Part shown: positions 48,675-59,019 of the stretch, piece after piece
How positions within the stretch are numbered: the stretch's first letter is position 1
Layout of the letters: the number at the start of each line of letters is the position of its first letter
Origin: Sphingobium sp. CECT 9361
GTDB lineage: Bacteria > Pseudomonadota > Alphaproteobacteria > Sphingomonadales > Sphingomonadaceae
Direction of reading: 5' to 3'
Assembly (NCBI RefSeq): GCF_918741285.1
Contig: NZ_CAKKNC010000002.1
Span: 1-64,000, forward strand
DNA: 64,000 nucleotides
Position numbers and translations under genes: made by a program
Notes under the pieces: model-generated
What the model was told of the DNA's origin: nothing
Seen by the model: only the letters and a program-made list of their open reading frames with translations
The model's database searches: none

Positions 48675-51106
48675 CGGCGAAGCGTCAGAGCGTTGGCGAC
48701 GACGCTGACGCTCGACAGCGCCATGGCCGCGCCGGCGATCACCGGGCTCAGATAACCTAAGGCCGCCAACGGAATGCCGACAAGATTGTAGATGAACGCC
48801 CAGAACAGCCCTTGGCGGATTTTGGCATAGGTCCGCTTCGAGATGTCGATCGCATCCGCGACCAGGCGCGGGTCGCCGCGCATCAGCGTGATGCCGGCCG
48901 CGTGCATGGCGACGTCCGTTCCCGTCGACATGGCGATGCCGACATCGGCTGCCGCGAGGGCAGGGGCGTCGTTGACCCCGTCGCCGACCATGGCGACCGT
49001 GCGGTCCTCTCCTCGCAAGGCTGCCACCGCATCCGACTTTCCTTCCGGCAGGACATTGGCAACGAAATCGTCGATGCCGAGCTTGGCCGCCGCTGCGCGG
49101 GCGCTTCCCGCATTGTCTCCGGTCAGCATCACGCTGCGTATGCCACGGCCATGCAGCGCCGCCACGGCAGCAGCGGCGGAAGCCTTGACCTCGTCACCGA
49201 ACGCGAGGAGGCCGAGAAGGCGGCGTTCGGGCGCGCGTTCCGCGACCCAGGAGACCGTCCGTCCCTCGACTTCCAGCCTGGCCGCCTCACTCGCCAGCGG
49301 TGTCATCACGATAGCTTCGTCGTCCATCAAGCGCGTGCTGCCGAGGATCAGGTTGCGGCCGTTGACGTCTGCAGCAACCCCGCGGCCGGGCAGGCCGCGC
49401 ATCCCGTTGGCGCGGGCGGGTTCGACGCCTTCCGAGCTGGCCCACGCCAAGACGGCCCGGGCGAGCGGATGCTCGCTTCCAGCCTGAAGCGCCGCGGCGA
49501 GCGCGATCAGCTCGGCGCGTTCGGCCCCCTCGGCCGGCAGTGCGGCCAGCAGCGAGGGCTTGCCCTCGGTCAGCGTGCCGGTCTTGTCGAACGCGACGAT
49601 GTTGATGCGGTGCGCGGTCTCCAGCGCCTCCGCGTCCTTGATGAGGACACCGGCCCGCGCGGCAACGCCCGTGCCGGCCATGATCGCGGTCGGCGTGGCC
49701 AGGCCGAGCGCGCACGGACAGGCGATGACGAGCACCGCGACCGCGTTCAGGATCGCGACTTCCACTCCGGCGCCGGCGATCAGCCAGCCGGCGAGGGTCA
49801 GCGCGGCTATGACGAGGACGATTGGCACGAACACGGCGCTGACCCGGTCGACGAGCCGCTGGATCGGAGCCTTGGCGCCCTGCGCGCTTTCGACAAGGCG
49901 CACGATGCGAGCGAGGGTGGTCTCGGCGCCCACGGCTGTCGTCTCGACCAGGATGAGCCCGTCCGCATTGATCGACCCGCCGGTCACCTTGTCTCCGGCG
50001 GCTTTGGGCACCGGCAGGCTTTCTCCCGTGAGCATCGACTCGTCGACATGGGTAGCCCCGTCGATCAACAGCCCGTCGACCGGGATGCGCTCGCCGGGCC
50101 GGACGCGCACCCGGTCGCCGTTACGCACCTCGGAGAGGGCGACCTCTCGTTCGGCACCGTCGGCGCCGACGACGCGCGCCTGGTCGGGTCGCAGCGCCAT
50201 CAGCGCGCGGATCGCCTCGCCGGTCTGGCGCTTGGCGCGGCCTTCGAGCCACTTGCCAAGCAGGATGAGCGTGATGACGACGGCCGAAGCCTCGAAGTAG
50301 TAATGCGCGTCCATGCCGTGCATCGGCGCGAACAGCAGCTGGTAGAGGCTGAGTCCATAGGCGGCCGATGTGCCGATCGCGACCAGGAGGTCCATACTGC
50401 CGGTGCGGGCACGCGCGGCCTTCCAACCCGCGCGGTAGAAGCGCGCGCCCAGCCAGAACTGCACGGGTGTCGCGAGCAGTAGCTGGATCCAGCCTGGCAC
50501 CGCCACCTCGATACCGAACGGGGCCAGCAGCATCGGCACGACCAGCGGCAGCGACAGCGCCGCGGCGATCAGCACATGGCGGAGTTCTCTTGTCGCGGCG
50601 GCGTTGCGGCGGGCGTCCTCGATGCCCCGCTCCGTCTCCGCCGAGCCGGTGCGCGCGGATGCGGTGTAACCGGCGCTTTCGACGGCCTCGATCAGGACAT
50701 ACGCGGGGACGTCCCCTACCGCTTCGATCCTCGCCGTTTCGGCCGCCAAGTTGACACTCGCGGAGCGGACGCCGGGCACTTTCAGCAGCGCCTTTTCTAC
50801 CCGACCGACGCACGTCGCGCAGGTCATGCCGGTGATCGTCAGCTCGGTCGTTTGCGTCACCGGCGTGTAGCCCGCCGCGAGCACCGCATCGGCTACGGCA
50901 GCGACATCGGATCGTCCATCGACGAACTCGACGTTCGCGCGCTCCGTCGCGAGATTGACCGAGGCGACGACGACGCCGGGCACCCCGGCGATAGCACGCT
51001 CGACCCGACCAACGCACGTCGCGCAGGTCATGCCTTCGATGGGCAGCGACAGCATCTCTTCTCTTCCCGCGTGCGCTGTCGCCTGCAGTCGTGCCGGTGC
51101 GTTCAT
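48653..51106 (-). CDS. copA: Cu(I)-exporting P1B-type ATPase
   Basis: The 817-residue ATPase pumps Cu(I) out of the cytoplasm. Two N-terminal heavy-metal domains each carry [12 protein letters not shown]; membrane helices follow, with the transport motif [14 protein letters not shown], the phosphorylation site [10 protein letters not shown], the SEHPLARAV histidine-proline motif and the hinge [22 protein letters not shown] 51106 was chosen for GGAG six bases upstream. It is followed by cueR in the same operon and is divergent from copZ. It shares the copA name with the unrelated multicopper oxidase at 2150-4111; some naming schemes call it actP or copA1. Confidence 0.95.
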   Translation of the reverse strand: MNAPARLQATAHAGREEMLSLPIEGMTCATCVGRVERAIAGVPGVVVASVNLATERANVEFVDGRSDVAAVADAVLAAGYTPVTQTTELTITGMTCATCVGRVEKALLKVPGVRSASVNLAAETARIEAVGDVPAYVLIEAVESAGYTASARTGSAETERGIEDARRNAAATRELRHVLIAAALSLPLVVPMLLAPFGIEVAVPGWIQLLLATPVQFWLGARFYRAGWKAARARTGSMDLLVAIGTSAAYGLSLYQLLFAPMHGMDAHYYFEASAVVITLILLGKWLEGRAKRQTGEAIRALMALRPDQARVVGADGAEREVALSEVRNGDRVRVRPGERIPVDGLLIDGATHVDESMLTGESLPVPKAAGDKVTGGSINADGLILVETTAVGAETTLARIVRLVESAQGAKAPIQRLVDRVSAVFVPIVLVIAALTLAGWLIAGAGVEVAILNAVAVLVIACPCALGLATPTAIMAGTGVAARAGVLIKDAEALETAHRINIVAFDKTGTLTEGKPSLLAALPAEGAERAELIALAAALQAGSEHPLARAVLAWASSEGVEPARANGMRGLPGRGVAADVNGRNLILGSTRLMDDEAIVMTPLASEAARLEVEGRTVSWVAERAPERRLLGLLAFGDEVKASAAAAVAALHGRGIRSVMLTGDNAGSARAAAAKLGIDDFVANVLPEGKSDAVAALRGEDRTVAMVGDGVNDAPALAAADVGIAMSTGTDVAMHAAGITLMRGDPRLVADAIDISKRTYAKIRQGLFWAFIYNLVGIPLAALGYLSPVIAGAAMALSSVSVVANALTLRRWRPTAA

Positions 51107-51133
51107 GGTCGTCTCCAATATCGAGTCGACGAG

Positions 51134-51212
51134 CTTATCGTCCCTGACATCGTGTCAAGGTCAACAACGAAAACTTACCCCTTGACCCTGACACAGTGTC
51201 AAACCCCACATT
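51134..51212. promoter_or_regulatory. Divergent CueR-type promoters between the ATPase and copZ
   Basis: Two MerR-type promoters point outward. Minus strand: TTGACC (51159-51164), 19-base spacer with dyad TGACACGATGTCA, GATAAG (51134-51139) toward the ATPase. Plus strand: TTGACC (51182-51187), 19-base spacer with dyad TGACACAGTGTCA, CACATT (51207-51212) toward copZ. The dyad TGACA...TGTCA differs from the GGACTAT...TCC operator used elsewhere in the window, so the two MerR proteins should have separate targets. Confidence 0.8.
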
Positions 51213-51241
51213 TGCTTCATTCACCTCATGGGAGAACGAAG

Positions 51242-51436
51242 ATGATCGATTTCAAGGTACAGGGAATGACCTGCGGCGGTTGCGTGCGGGGTGTGACGAA
51301 CGCGCTTCAACGCGTCGATGCGGATGCCGTCGTCAACGTCGACCTGGCGAGCAAGACGGTGTCGGTAAGCTCGGCAGCCGATGTACAGCAACTCAAGCAG
51401 GCCATCGAGAAGGCCGGCTTTGTGGTGACGCAATAA
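51242..51436 (+). CDS. copZ: Copper chaperone CopZ (heavy-metal-associated domain protein)
   Basis: A 64-residue single HMA domain: MIDFKVQGMTCGGCVRGVTN with the CGGC copper site, then ALQRVDADAVVNVDLASKTV and a final QAIEKAGFVVTQ. It delivers Cu(I) to the ATPase or to the CueR protein in the cytoplasm. It has its own CueR-type promoter just upstream and is divergent from the ATPase-cueR operon. The frame is open upstream but the family length and GGAG-like sequence before ATG 51242 (GGGAGAACGAAG) decide the start. Confidence 0.94.
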   Translation: MIDFKVQGMTCGGCVRGVTNALQRVDADAVVNVDLASKTVSVSSAADVQQLKQAIEKAGFVVTQ

Positions 51437-51574
51437 ACCCGATTTTATCTGAGGGCTTTGCGGGGCGGGCGCGTAAAGGGATTGTGCGGTGATCCGCACG
51501 TGCCCGCCTCGCGATCATAAGTGCAGCGGGCCTGTCCACGTTCCGCAGCACAAATGAATGAGGGTGGCAGCGTC

Positions 51575-54262
51575 ATGACCGACATCGAACGCAGCGGGTC
51601 CGTGAGCGACAAGGACGCGCGCGAACTGGTCCTCATCACCGGTGCGAGCGGTTTTATAGCCGCCGCGCTGATCGCTAGGCTTGGCGAACGCTACACGGTT
51701 GTCGGCCTCGATCGCGCCGGTCCGCCGGACCCGCCGCCGCCCGCGGCGGCGATCGACATAGACCTCGGATCGGACGAAGCGGTCCGCGCCGCGCTGAATG
51801 AGGTCCGTGCCCGCTATGGCAACCGTATCGCCTCGGTGATCCACCTCGCCGCCTATTATGACATCACGGGCGAGCCCAACCCGCTTTACGACAAAATCAC
51901 CGTGCAAGGGACCCGACGGCTGATCGACGGCTTGCAATCGTTCGAGGTCGAGCAGTTCGTCTTCGCAAGCACAATGCTGGTCCATAAGCCGACCGCCACT
52001 CCCGAGGAGCGCATCAGCGAGAAGTCGCCCATCGGCGCGCCTTGGGCGTATCCGCAGTCCAAAGTCGATACGGAAGCACTGCTGCACGCGCGGCGCGGGA
52101 AGATCCCCGTTGTCTTCCTCCGCGCCGCCGGAGTTTATGACGACGACGGGCGCTCGGCGTTTCTCGCGCAGCAGATATCGCAGATCTACGAGCACCGCCT
52201 GATCTCGCATTTCTATCCCGGCATGCTGTGCGCGGCACAGTCATCGGTGCACCGCGAGGACTTGGCCGACGCCGTGTTGCGCCTGGTCGATCGGCGGCAC
52301 GAATTGCCGTCAGAACTGCCGCTGCTCGTCGGCGAACCCGACCCGCCCGGCTATGCCGAGATCCAGGACATCATCGGGGAGGCGCTCCACGGCGAGGGCT
52401 GGAAGACGATCCGCATCCCGCAGCCGCTCGCGAAGGCCGGGATCATCCTGCAGAACGAAGCGCTCGGCGGCGACGACTTTATCCAGCCCTGGATGATCGA
52501 CAGCAGCAACGACCACTATATCCTCGACATCTCGCGCGCACGGTCGCTGCTCGGGTGGGAACCGAAGCACAGCCTTCGCGACACGCTCCCGGCGATCGTC
52601 GCTGCGCTCAAGCGGCATCCGCGGGCCTGGTACCGGAACAACAAGCTCAACGAGAACCTGGTCGCGTGGGATGAAGAGCCAGAGGCCGAGCTTGCGGGGT
52701 CTGGCCACCACCAGCCCGCAGCGGCCGCCGGAACGGGCGGCATAGATCACGGCGGGATGGATCACAGCAAAATGGACCACGCGGCGATGGGGCACGGGCC
52801 CGGCGCCGCGGTCGCGGCCATGTCGGACCACGGCGGGCACGGCGATCACATGGCCTTGATGGACCGCGATGAGCGCCGCGCACGCTGGGCGCTTTACGCC
52901 AACATTGGTCTCGGTCTGTGGCTCGCCTCCAGCCCGCTCATCTATGACTCCATGACCACGCAGAGCGTCGGCGAAGCCGCGCGTTTCGTAACCGTCGATC
53001 GCGGGCTGCCTTCGATCGAATGGCGGGCCAGCGCACTGGCTATCAGCGATGTCGTCAGCGGGCTCGCCATCGCGCTGTTCGGCGCGCTGTCGCTCGCCCC
53101 GCGCACCAAGACATGGGCGCAGTGGGCTGTCGCGTTCATCGGCATCTGGCTGTTCTTCGCGCCGCTGATCTTCTGGAGCCCGAGCGCCGCGCAGTACAAC
53201 AACAACCTGCTCATCGGCTCGGCCGTGATCGCCCTGTCGGTGCTCGTGCCAATGATGCCGGGCATGAGCATGGCGGGCATGATGGACCCCAAGAACATCC
53301 CGCCTGGCTGGACCTATTCGCCATCGACGGACGCGCAGCGGCTGCCGATCGTCGCCATGGCGCTGATTGGGCTTCTGACCTCGCGTATCCTGACGGCCTA
53401 CCAGTTAGGCCACATCGATACTGTGTGGGAGCCGTTCTTTGCTGGATCGCTGGCCGACCCGCGTAATGGGACCGAGGAGATCATTACATCCGACATGTCG
53501 AAGGCTTGGCCGATCCCCGACGGCGGTCTTGGTACAGTCAGCTACGTGCTCGAAATTCTTATGGCGGTGATGGGCACCCGCGACCGCTGGCGGACCATGC
53601 CGTGGATGGTGACCTTCTTCGGCATTCTCGTCATTCCGCTCGGCGTCGTCAGCATCTATTTCATCATCAGCCAGCCGATCGTCATCGGCACGTGGAGCAC
53701 GCTGGCGCTGATCGCCGCGCTCGCCATGCTGATCATGATCCCGTTCGCATTGGACGAGGTCATTGCCATGGGCCAGTTCCTCGCCTGGGCGAAGCGCCGC
53801 GGCAAGCCGCTGATCCGCACCTTCTTCCAGGGCGACGCGGTCGAGGCGGGGGCCGAGGACGCATCCGACGTGATGGCCTCGCCTTCTACCTTCTGGGCGG
53901 ATGCGAAGCGCGGGCTGACGCTGCCGTGGACGCTGGCGGCCAGTATCGTGCTCGGCGCCTTCCTGATGCTGACGCGGGTGATCCTGGGGAACGAAGGCGA
54001 GATGGCGAACAGCGACCATGTCGTCGGCGCCCTCGTGATCACAGTCGCGATCATTGCCACCGCAGAGGTGGCCCGCGCTCTCCGCTTCATCAATGTCGCG
54101 TTCGGGGCATGGCTCGTCGCTGCCCCGTTCCTGCTGACAGGGGCCGGCCCCCTTGGGGCGATCGTGTCGGTGGTCGTGGGAATCGCGCTCATCGGGCTCA
54201 GCCTGCCGCGCGGCAAGCGCAGCCCCGAACATTATGCGAGCTGGGACAAATACGTAATTTGA
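51575..54262 (+). CDS. Fusion: NAD-dependent epimerase, His/Met-rich linker, SPW-repeat and cysteine-less VKOR-like membrane domains
   Basis: The 895-residue protein has residues 20-370 as an extended short-chain epimerase ([27 protein letters not shown], the catalytic [21 protein letters not shown]). Next comes a His/Met-rich linker ([19 protein letters not shown]). Then about ten membrane segments follow: SPW-type repeats ([30 protein letters not shown]) around a stretch resembling a vitamin K epoxide reductase domain ([20 protein letters not shown]). In related proteins that last segment reads WCTLCL; here both cysteines are replaced. GAGGG supports ATG 51575. Such fusions are known as hypothetical proteins in sphingomonads and often accompany copper genes. 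Function unknown. Confidence 0.8.
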   Translation: MTDIERSGSVSDKDARELVLITGASGFIAAALIARLGERYTVVGLDRAGPPDPPPPAAAIDIDLGSDEAVRAALNEVRARYGNRIASVIHLAAYYDITGEPNPLYDKITVQGTRRLIDGLQSFEVEQFVFASTMLVHKPTATPEERISEKSPIGAPWAYPQSKVDTEALLHARRGKIPVVFLRAAGVYDDDGRSAFLAQQISQIYEHRLISHFYPGMLCAAQSSVHREDLADAVLRLVDRRHELPSELPLLVGEPDPPGYAEIQDIIGEALHGEGWKTIRIPQPLAKAGIILQNEALGGDDFIQPWMIDSSNDHYILDISRARSLLGWEPKHSLRDTLPAIVAALKRHPRAWYRNNKLNENLVAWDEEPEAELAGSGHHQPAAAAGTGGIDHGGMDHSKMDHAAMGHGPGAAVAAMSDHGGHGDHMALMDRDERRARWALYANIGLGLWLASSPLIYDSMTTQSVGEAARFVTVDRGLPSIEWRASALAISDVVSGLAIALFGALSLAPRTKTWAQWAVAFIGIWLFFAPLIFWSPSAAQYNNNLLIGSAVIALSVLVPMMPGMSMAGMMDPKNIPPGWTYSPSTDAQRLPIVAMALIGLLTSRILTAYQLGHIDTVWEPFFAGSLADPRNGTEEIITSDMSKAWPIPDGGLGTVSYVLEILMAVMGTRDRWRTMPWMVTFFGILVIPLGVVSIYFIISQPIVIGTWSTLALIAALAMLIMIPFALDEVIAMGQFLAWAKRRGKPLIRTFFQGDAVEAGAEDASDVMASPSTFWADAKRGLTLPWTLAASIVLGAFLMLTRVILGNEGEMANSDHVVGALVITVAIIATAEVARALRFINVAFGAWLVAAPFLLTGAGPLGAIVSVVVGIALIGLSLPRGKRSPEHYASWDKYVI

Positions 54263-54416
54263 GGCCTTACTCGCCTCCAGAGAGGAGGGGCACAGCATGG
54301 CGCAGTCCAGGTACCGAGTTCTATCCGGGCGGTCATTCAGGCGGTTATATGGCCGTCGATTATGGCGGTGCGGTTGCCGATGGCCGGGTCAAGAGCGGCC
54401 GAGTATGCCGAGATGA

Positions 54417-54672
54417 ACGAGTTCGCGTGAAGCTGCTCCAGGCCGCAGGCGTCGGCGTGAAGTTCGCGATCCATCCGGTTGCGGGGCGCATGCCCGGTCA
54501 CATGAACGTGCTGCTCGCCGAAGCCGGCGTGCCCTATGACATCATCTTCGATATGGAAGATATCAACGCCGAGTTTGCCAACACCGATGTCGCGCTGGTC
54601 ATCGGGGCCAACGATGTCGTCAACCCGGCGGCACGCACCGACAAATCCTCGCCGATCTACGGCATGCCCGAC
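54417..54672 (+). pseudogene. pntB: Fragment of NAD(P) transhydrogenase beta subunit
   Basis: About 85 codons match the C-terminal NADP-binding domain of Pnt[58 protein letters not shown]. The frame is cut after GMP, where an IS21-family istA fragment begins, and on the left it fades around 54417. Transhydrogenase activity is impossible. It shows that a chromosomal-type gene was once here and was destroyed by IS21 insertion and deletion. Confidence 0.85.
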
Positions 54673-54674
54673 GA

Positions 54675-55319
54675 GTGCTGCGTCAGTTTGGCAAGACGCG
54701 CCGACAGCTGTTCGAAGAGATCGACGTCCCCAATCTCAAGCCATTGCCGTCAGAGCCTTGGATCCACGCTGAATGGCGGCGTTGCCGCGTCGGGCTCGAT
54801 TACCACGTTGCGATCGAGCGGCATCATTACTCGGTGCCACATCGCTTCGCCCGCCGCGAAGTTGAAGCCAGGTTCACCGCCCGTACGGTCGAGATCTTCC
54901 TGAATGGCGAGCGCATTGCTGTGCACATGCGCGGCAGCGGCAATGGCCGGCACACCACTGTGCCGGAGCATATGCCTTCCAGCCATCGTCGCTATGGCGA
55001 GTGGACACCGGCAAAGATCCGCCAAGAGGCACAGCGGATCGGGCCGATGCTGTCCCTGCTGGTCGAGAAGGTCATCGAGGCAAAGCCCCATCCCGAGCAG
55101 GGCTACCGCTCGTGCCTGGGCATCATTGGGCTCGAGAAGCGCTTTGGCGCCGAGCGCCTGGAGGCCGCAGCGCTACGTGCCCTGGAGATCCAGGCCCGCA
55201 ATTATCCTTCGATCAAGTCGATCCTCGAGAAGGGCCTGGACCAGGTGCCTGTCCCCCAATCCCCCGAGCAAGAGCCGATCATCCACTCCAACATCCGCGG
55301 CTCGAGCTACTACAACTGA
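54675..55319 (+). pseudogene. istA: IS21-family transposase IstA, N-terminally truncated
   Basis: About 210 residues of the C-terminal part of IstA remain: [80 protein letters not shown] and the end HSNIRGSSYYN. Full IstA proteins have about 500 residues with the DDE motif upstream, which is missing here. The frame starts at a fusion with the pntB fragment. The ribosome site AAGGAGC for istB lies right after its stop. Confidence 0.88.
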
Positions 55320-55329
55320 AGGAGCATCA

Positions 55330-56070
55330 ATGCTGAAGCACCCCACACTCGACCTGCTGAGCCAGCTTGGCCTGGACGGCATGGCCAAGGCCTTTACCGA
55401 CCTGGCAGCCAACGACGAGGCCACCAACCTAAGCCACGCCGAATGGTTGGCGTTGCTCCTCGATCATGAGGCGACATACCGGAACGATCGGCGCCTGCTC
55501 CTGCGTCTGCGGCACGCCAAGCTGCGCCACCGCGCCGTCCCTGAGGACATCGACCACCGGGCTCCTCGTGGTCTTGACCGCCGGCTGCTCGACATGCTGC
55601 TCAAAGGCGACTGGATCGCCCGTCACGAAAACTGCGCCATCATTGGTCCAACCGGCATCGGCAAAAGCTGGCTTGCATGCGCGATCGGTCACAAGGCATG
55701 CCGCGACAACCGTTCGGTCCTCTACACGCGCCTGCCGCGGCTCATCGACGAACTGACGGTGGCCAAAGGTGATGACCGTATTGCCGCCCGCATGAAGAGC
55801 CTCGCGAGGGTCGAGCTACTCATCTTGGACGACTGGGGCCTTCAGCCGCTCGACGGGAACGCCCGACACCATCTGCTTGAGATCCTGGAAGACCGCTACG
55901 GCCAACGCTCCACGCTCGTCACCAGTCAGCTCCCGGTGGCCCGCTGGCATCAGACGATTAATGATCCAACCTATGCCGACGCGATCCTGGATCGCCTCGT
56001 GCACAACGCTCACCGCCTCGAGCTCGAAGGCGAGTCCATGCGCCGGCCAGCAACACCATCCGCCGCTTGA
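55330..56070 (+). CDS. istB: IS21-family helper ATPase IstB
   Basis: The 246-residue AAA+ protein has a Walker A motif GPTGIGKSWLACAIGHK, Walker B LLILDDWG, and the arginine-rich DRYGQRSTLVTSQLPVARWH. It regulates target choice by IstA. Complete, but its IstA partner is truncated, so transposition needs another copy in the cell. Intergenic bases 56071-56283 contain the decayed right end and the hairpin described next. Confidence 0.92.
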   Translation: MLKHPTLDLLSQLGLDGMAKAFTDLAANDEATNLSHAEWLALLLDHEATYRNDRRLLLRLRHAKLRHRAVPEDIDHRAPRGLDRRLLDMLLKGDWIARHENCAIIGPTGIGKSWLACAIGHKACRDNRSVLYTRLPRLIDELTVAKGDDRIAARMKSLARVELLILDDWGLQPLDGNARHHLLEILEDRYGQRSTLVTSQLPVARWHQTINDPTYADAILDRLVHNAHRLELEGESMRRPATPSAA

Positions 56071-56266
56071 CCAAGCCAACAACATAGGTGACATCGACAA
56101 CCAACGATCAGCCGCTTCAACTGCGCGCGATCAAATCGGAACGCTGCGCGGCATCAGATTGGAATGCCTGCGCGCGATCGTCGGAATCAGCACGCAGTCT
56201 GACGATAGCGGTCCTAGTCGTCATTGCGGCTGGTTTTTCGTACTTGGCTGGCGCGTCTTTTGGACT

Positions 56267-56290
56267 GTGGTGACCGTTGCAGGTCACCAC
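56267..56290. terminator. Hairpin at the end of traG (weak terminator candidate)
   Basis: A 9-base-pair inverted repeat GTGGTGACC/GGTCACCAC (56267-56275 and 56282-56290, loop GTTGCA) overlaps the traG stop codon. There is no T run in either direction, so it could be a terminator of another type, an IS end or chance. Confidence 0.3.
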
Positions 56291-58986
56291 TCCTTCACAT
56301 CATCCGCTGCTTCTGCACTGGCACCTTGAGCTCCCTTGGTGATCGCGTCCAGACGTCCTCTAGAGCCGGTAATCTTCTGGCGACCGGCCGCCTGAGCCCT
56401 TTGCACCTCTTCACGGAGATCGCCGCCCCCCACCCGTGGCACTGAACCGGAACCTCCGCCGCCGGTTTGTGCCCGGCCGCGCACTGAGCCTGCGCTTGAG
56501 ATATCCGGTCGGGATACGGGCAGTCCGGGGGCGAGTACGAGACGATCGTCGATCCCGTCGCGAAGCTGCTCGGCATAGCTTTCGATGAACTTTGCCTGCA
56601 ATGCTTGGCCTTCCGGGCTGAGCTGGAAAGTGACATCGTCGAACCGCGCATTGCCATAGAAATCGCGGTTGCTTTCGATCTCGGCGAGACCCCATTCGCG
56701 GTAGGCTTGGGACAAATTGAGGCTGCCTGCAGCGCTGTTTCCTTCGAAGAAAGACGCCTGGCTCTCGAGACGATTGGCAAGCTCCTCGGCCCGACGAGCC
56801 TCGATTGTGAAGCTCTGGGCTTCTGTCAGAGATGCGTTCATGCCGCTCGCGGTGCTCGAGATCGACGAGCTTGATGAGGTACTGACTGAGCGAACGAACC
56901 CATCGCGGGTGCTCGACCAATTGCGGCTGTCAGACATCTGGGACAGGCTCCCAAAGATCCGGGAACGGTCTTCGGACGCGATGCCGATGTCGCTGTCTGT
57001 CCATGTGCGTGTCCCACCGCCCTTCAGGCCGACGTTGGCCGAAGCTACTCCATTTGAAATGCCCGCTTTGGCGCCCGCTTCGCCACCCAGGAACCAGGCG
57101 GTAGAGATGTCATCGGCGGCCCTGCGCGACAGCCCGAACTGCCGCTGCAGATTGGTCGATGCCTGATCGACCTCGCTGAAGGCGGTCTGGATACTGTCGG
57201 AGTTCGAGGTGCCGGTTGCGCTCTCAAAGGACGCGCCGCGGCTGAACTGGTTTCTCAGCTCGCGGAACTTCGTGACAGCGCTGGCGGTCGATTCCGTTGC
57301 GACATTAGCATAAGTCTCGCTGTTGGCGCGGGCCTGCGATGCCATCGTCGAAAGGCGCGCCGCGAACTCCTGGCCCAGCGTCGGCGTGAAGGGATAGCTC
57401 GAGGTCGGGATCTGGTCGTAGCTGCCGTCAGGAAAGCTCGTGGTCATTGAGCCCGTGTCGCTAAAGGTCCGCGTCTGCGGCGCGCCGTAAGTGAAGCTCG
57501 GCGCAATCGTGCCTTGTGCAAACTGACGAGTGAGAACGCTCGAGTTTTCGAAGCTCGTGTTGCCGAGCGAGACGTTGCCGGTACTCGCCTCGCGGGCCGC
57601 TTCCTCGGCCGCGTTCTGGCTCGGGTTGAGGTAGCTCGTGGCGTGGTGTGAAATCGCCATGGCGCCCTTGGCCACACCGCCTGCCAGGAACGGCACCGAT
57701 GCGATGAGATAGCCGGCCAGCAGACCGATATCGCTGTTGACGTCGGCCATTCCGGTAAAGCTCGCCAGGCTGAGGCCGTTGCTGCCCGTGACCGCGCTCA
57801 TGTCGGCCGCGCCCTTGTACATCAGCATCATGTGGAGGATCACGAACAGCGGCCCCCAGGCCGCGAGATAGAAGAAGCCTGTCACATAGCCCTTGAGTGC
57901 GACAGGTCCCGTCTTGGGGAGCAGGAAGAGCGAGAAGAGCACCGGGAACAGCGCGTAGAACAGCACGGTCAGCACGACGTTCAGGAGCGGAACCCACTTC
58001 ATCGCGTTGCTCGCGATTGAGCCATAGGTCCGTTCGGTCTGAATGTCGGCGCGGGTCTGGGCGTAGACGTCGACATTGCCCGTGCCGCTGCTGCCGGACA
58101 TCGAGTGCATGGCCTGGCTCATCGCGTTGATGGTCAGCGTCTGCTTGAAAATCTCGGTCGCGTTGGCCGAGACGCCGGTCAGGTACTGATAGGCTACCGG
58201 CAGGTCAGCAAAGAGCTTCGCCTTGGCGAGCGCGGCTGTCTGGTTGGGGTAAAGCTGACGGCCGAACACAGATCCCATCGCGTCGACCAGCCCGGTCCAT
58301 TGCGCATTGAGCGTGTCGTAGGCCTCGCGGCAGGTGACAATGTTCGAGCTCACCTGGCCTGAAGTGGCATCCCGAGTCAGGAAGCGTTGCGCGCGCGCCT
58401 GGCTCCCCGGCGCGACCGTCGCCCAGATGTCGCCAGTTTCCGCGAGCTCCTTCATCGAGTAGCGGCCGAGCAGCACGTCGTAGAACACGCATTGCCGAAA
58501 ATGCTCGTCGAGATTGGCAGCAAACTCCGGATCGGAAATCCGCAAGGACCGGGTCGCATCGTAGAGCCGGGCGCCGTAGATCATGCCGTTCTTAGAATAG
58601 TTGAGATCACCGGGCAGGCCGAACACCACTTCAGCCGAGCCCGTCAGGTAGTCGCCGACCTGGCTGGTAAAGCTCGCCATCAAGGCCAGGCCCAGCGGCA
58701 CGTTGCTGACATTGGCCGGCGCAAGGCTTGGGTTGAGCCGGTCGGTCACATGGACATCGAGCCGCGGCACCATGAGGCAGGAGTAGATGAGCGTTGCGCC
58801 GAGGAACCAGTTGATCCAGGCACGCCAGTCCTGATTGAACGCAAGGGTCAGAGCGGACAGGCCCAGCCCCATTACCATCACCACCTGGAGCAGGCTCTTG
58901 TAGCCCCCGTTGCCGGTCCAGGCGGCGACCGCCTGGAAGACGTTGACCAGATAGTCCCCGCCGCCGACCGTGAAAATCTCGACCAT
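56284..58986 (-). CDS. traG: Conjugal transfer mating-pair stabilisation protein TraG
   Basis: The 900-residue F-type TraG is an inner membrane protein with a periplasmic C-terminal part, needed for pilus assembly and mating-pair stabilisation. N-terminal start MVEIFTVGGGDYLVNVFQAV is characteristic; membrane segments around SLLQVVMVMGLGLSALTLAF, VPLLNVVLTVLFYALFPVLF and GLLAGYLIASVPFLAGGVAK. The C-terminal half is Ser/Thr-rich and hydrophilic with coiled stretches. Last gene of the transfer operon in this window. Length is close to the F plasmid protein (938). Confidence 0.92.
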   Translation of the reverse strand: MVEIFTVGGGDYLVNVFQAVAAWTGNGGYKSLLQVVMVMGLGLSALTLAFNQDWRAWINWFLGATLIYSCLMVPRLDVHVTDRLNPSLAPANVSNVPLGLALMASFTSQVGDYLTGSAEVVFGLPGDLNYSKNGMIYGARLYDATRSLRISDPEFAANLDEHFRQCVFYDVLLGRYSMKELAETGDIWATVAPGSQARAQRFLTRDATSGQVSSNIVTCREAYDTLNAQWTGLVDAMGSVFGRQLYPNQTAALAKAKLFADLPVAYQYLTGVSANATEIFKQTLTINAMSQAMHSMSGSSGTGNVDVYAQTRADIQTERTYGSIASNAMKWVPLLNVVLTVLFYALFPVLFSLFLLPKTGPVALKGYVTGFFYLAAWGPLFVILHMMLMYKGAADMSAVTGSNGLSLASFTGMADVNSDIGLLAGYLIASVPFLAGGVAKGAMAISHHATSYLNPSQNAAEEAAREASTGNVSLGNTSFENSSVLTRQFAQGTIAPSFTYGAPQTRTFSDTGSMTTSFPDGSYDQIPTSSYPFTPTLGQEFAARLSTMASQARANSETYANVATESTASAVTKFRELRNQFSRGASFESATGTSNSDSIQTAFSEVDQASTNLQRQFGLSRRAADDISTAWFLGGEAGAKAGISNGVASANVGLKGGGTRTWTDSDIGIASEDRSRIFGSLSQMSDSRNWSSTRDGFVRSVSTSSSSSISSTASGMNASLTEAQSFTIEARRAEELANRLESQASFFEGNSAAGSLNLSQAYREWGLAEIESNRDFYGNARFDDVTFQLSPEGQALQAKFIESYAEQLRDGIDDRLVLAPGLPVSRPDISSAGSVRGRAQTGGGGSGSVPRVGGGDLREEVQRAQAAGRQKITGSRGRLDAITKGAQGASAEAADDVKEW

Positions 58987-59019
58987 GTCTGTTGTCCCGC
59001 CTGGATGTGGTTGGTTCGG

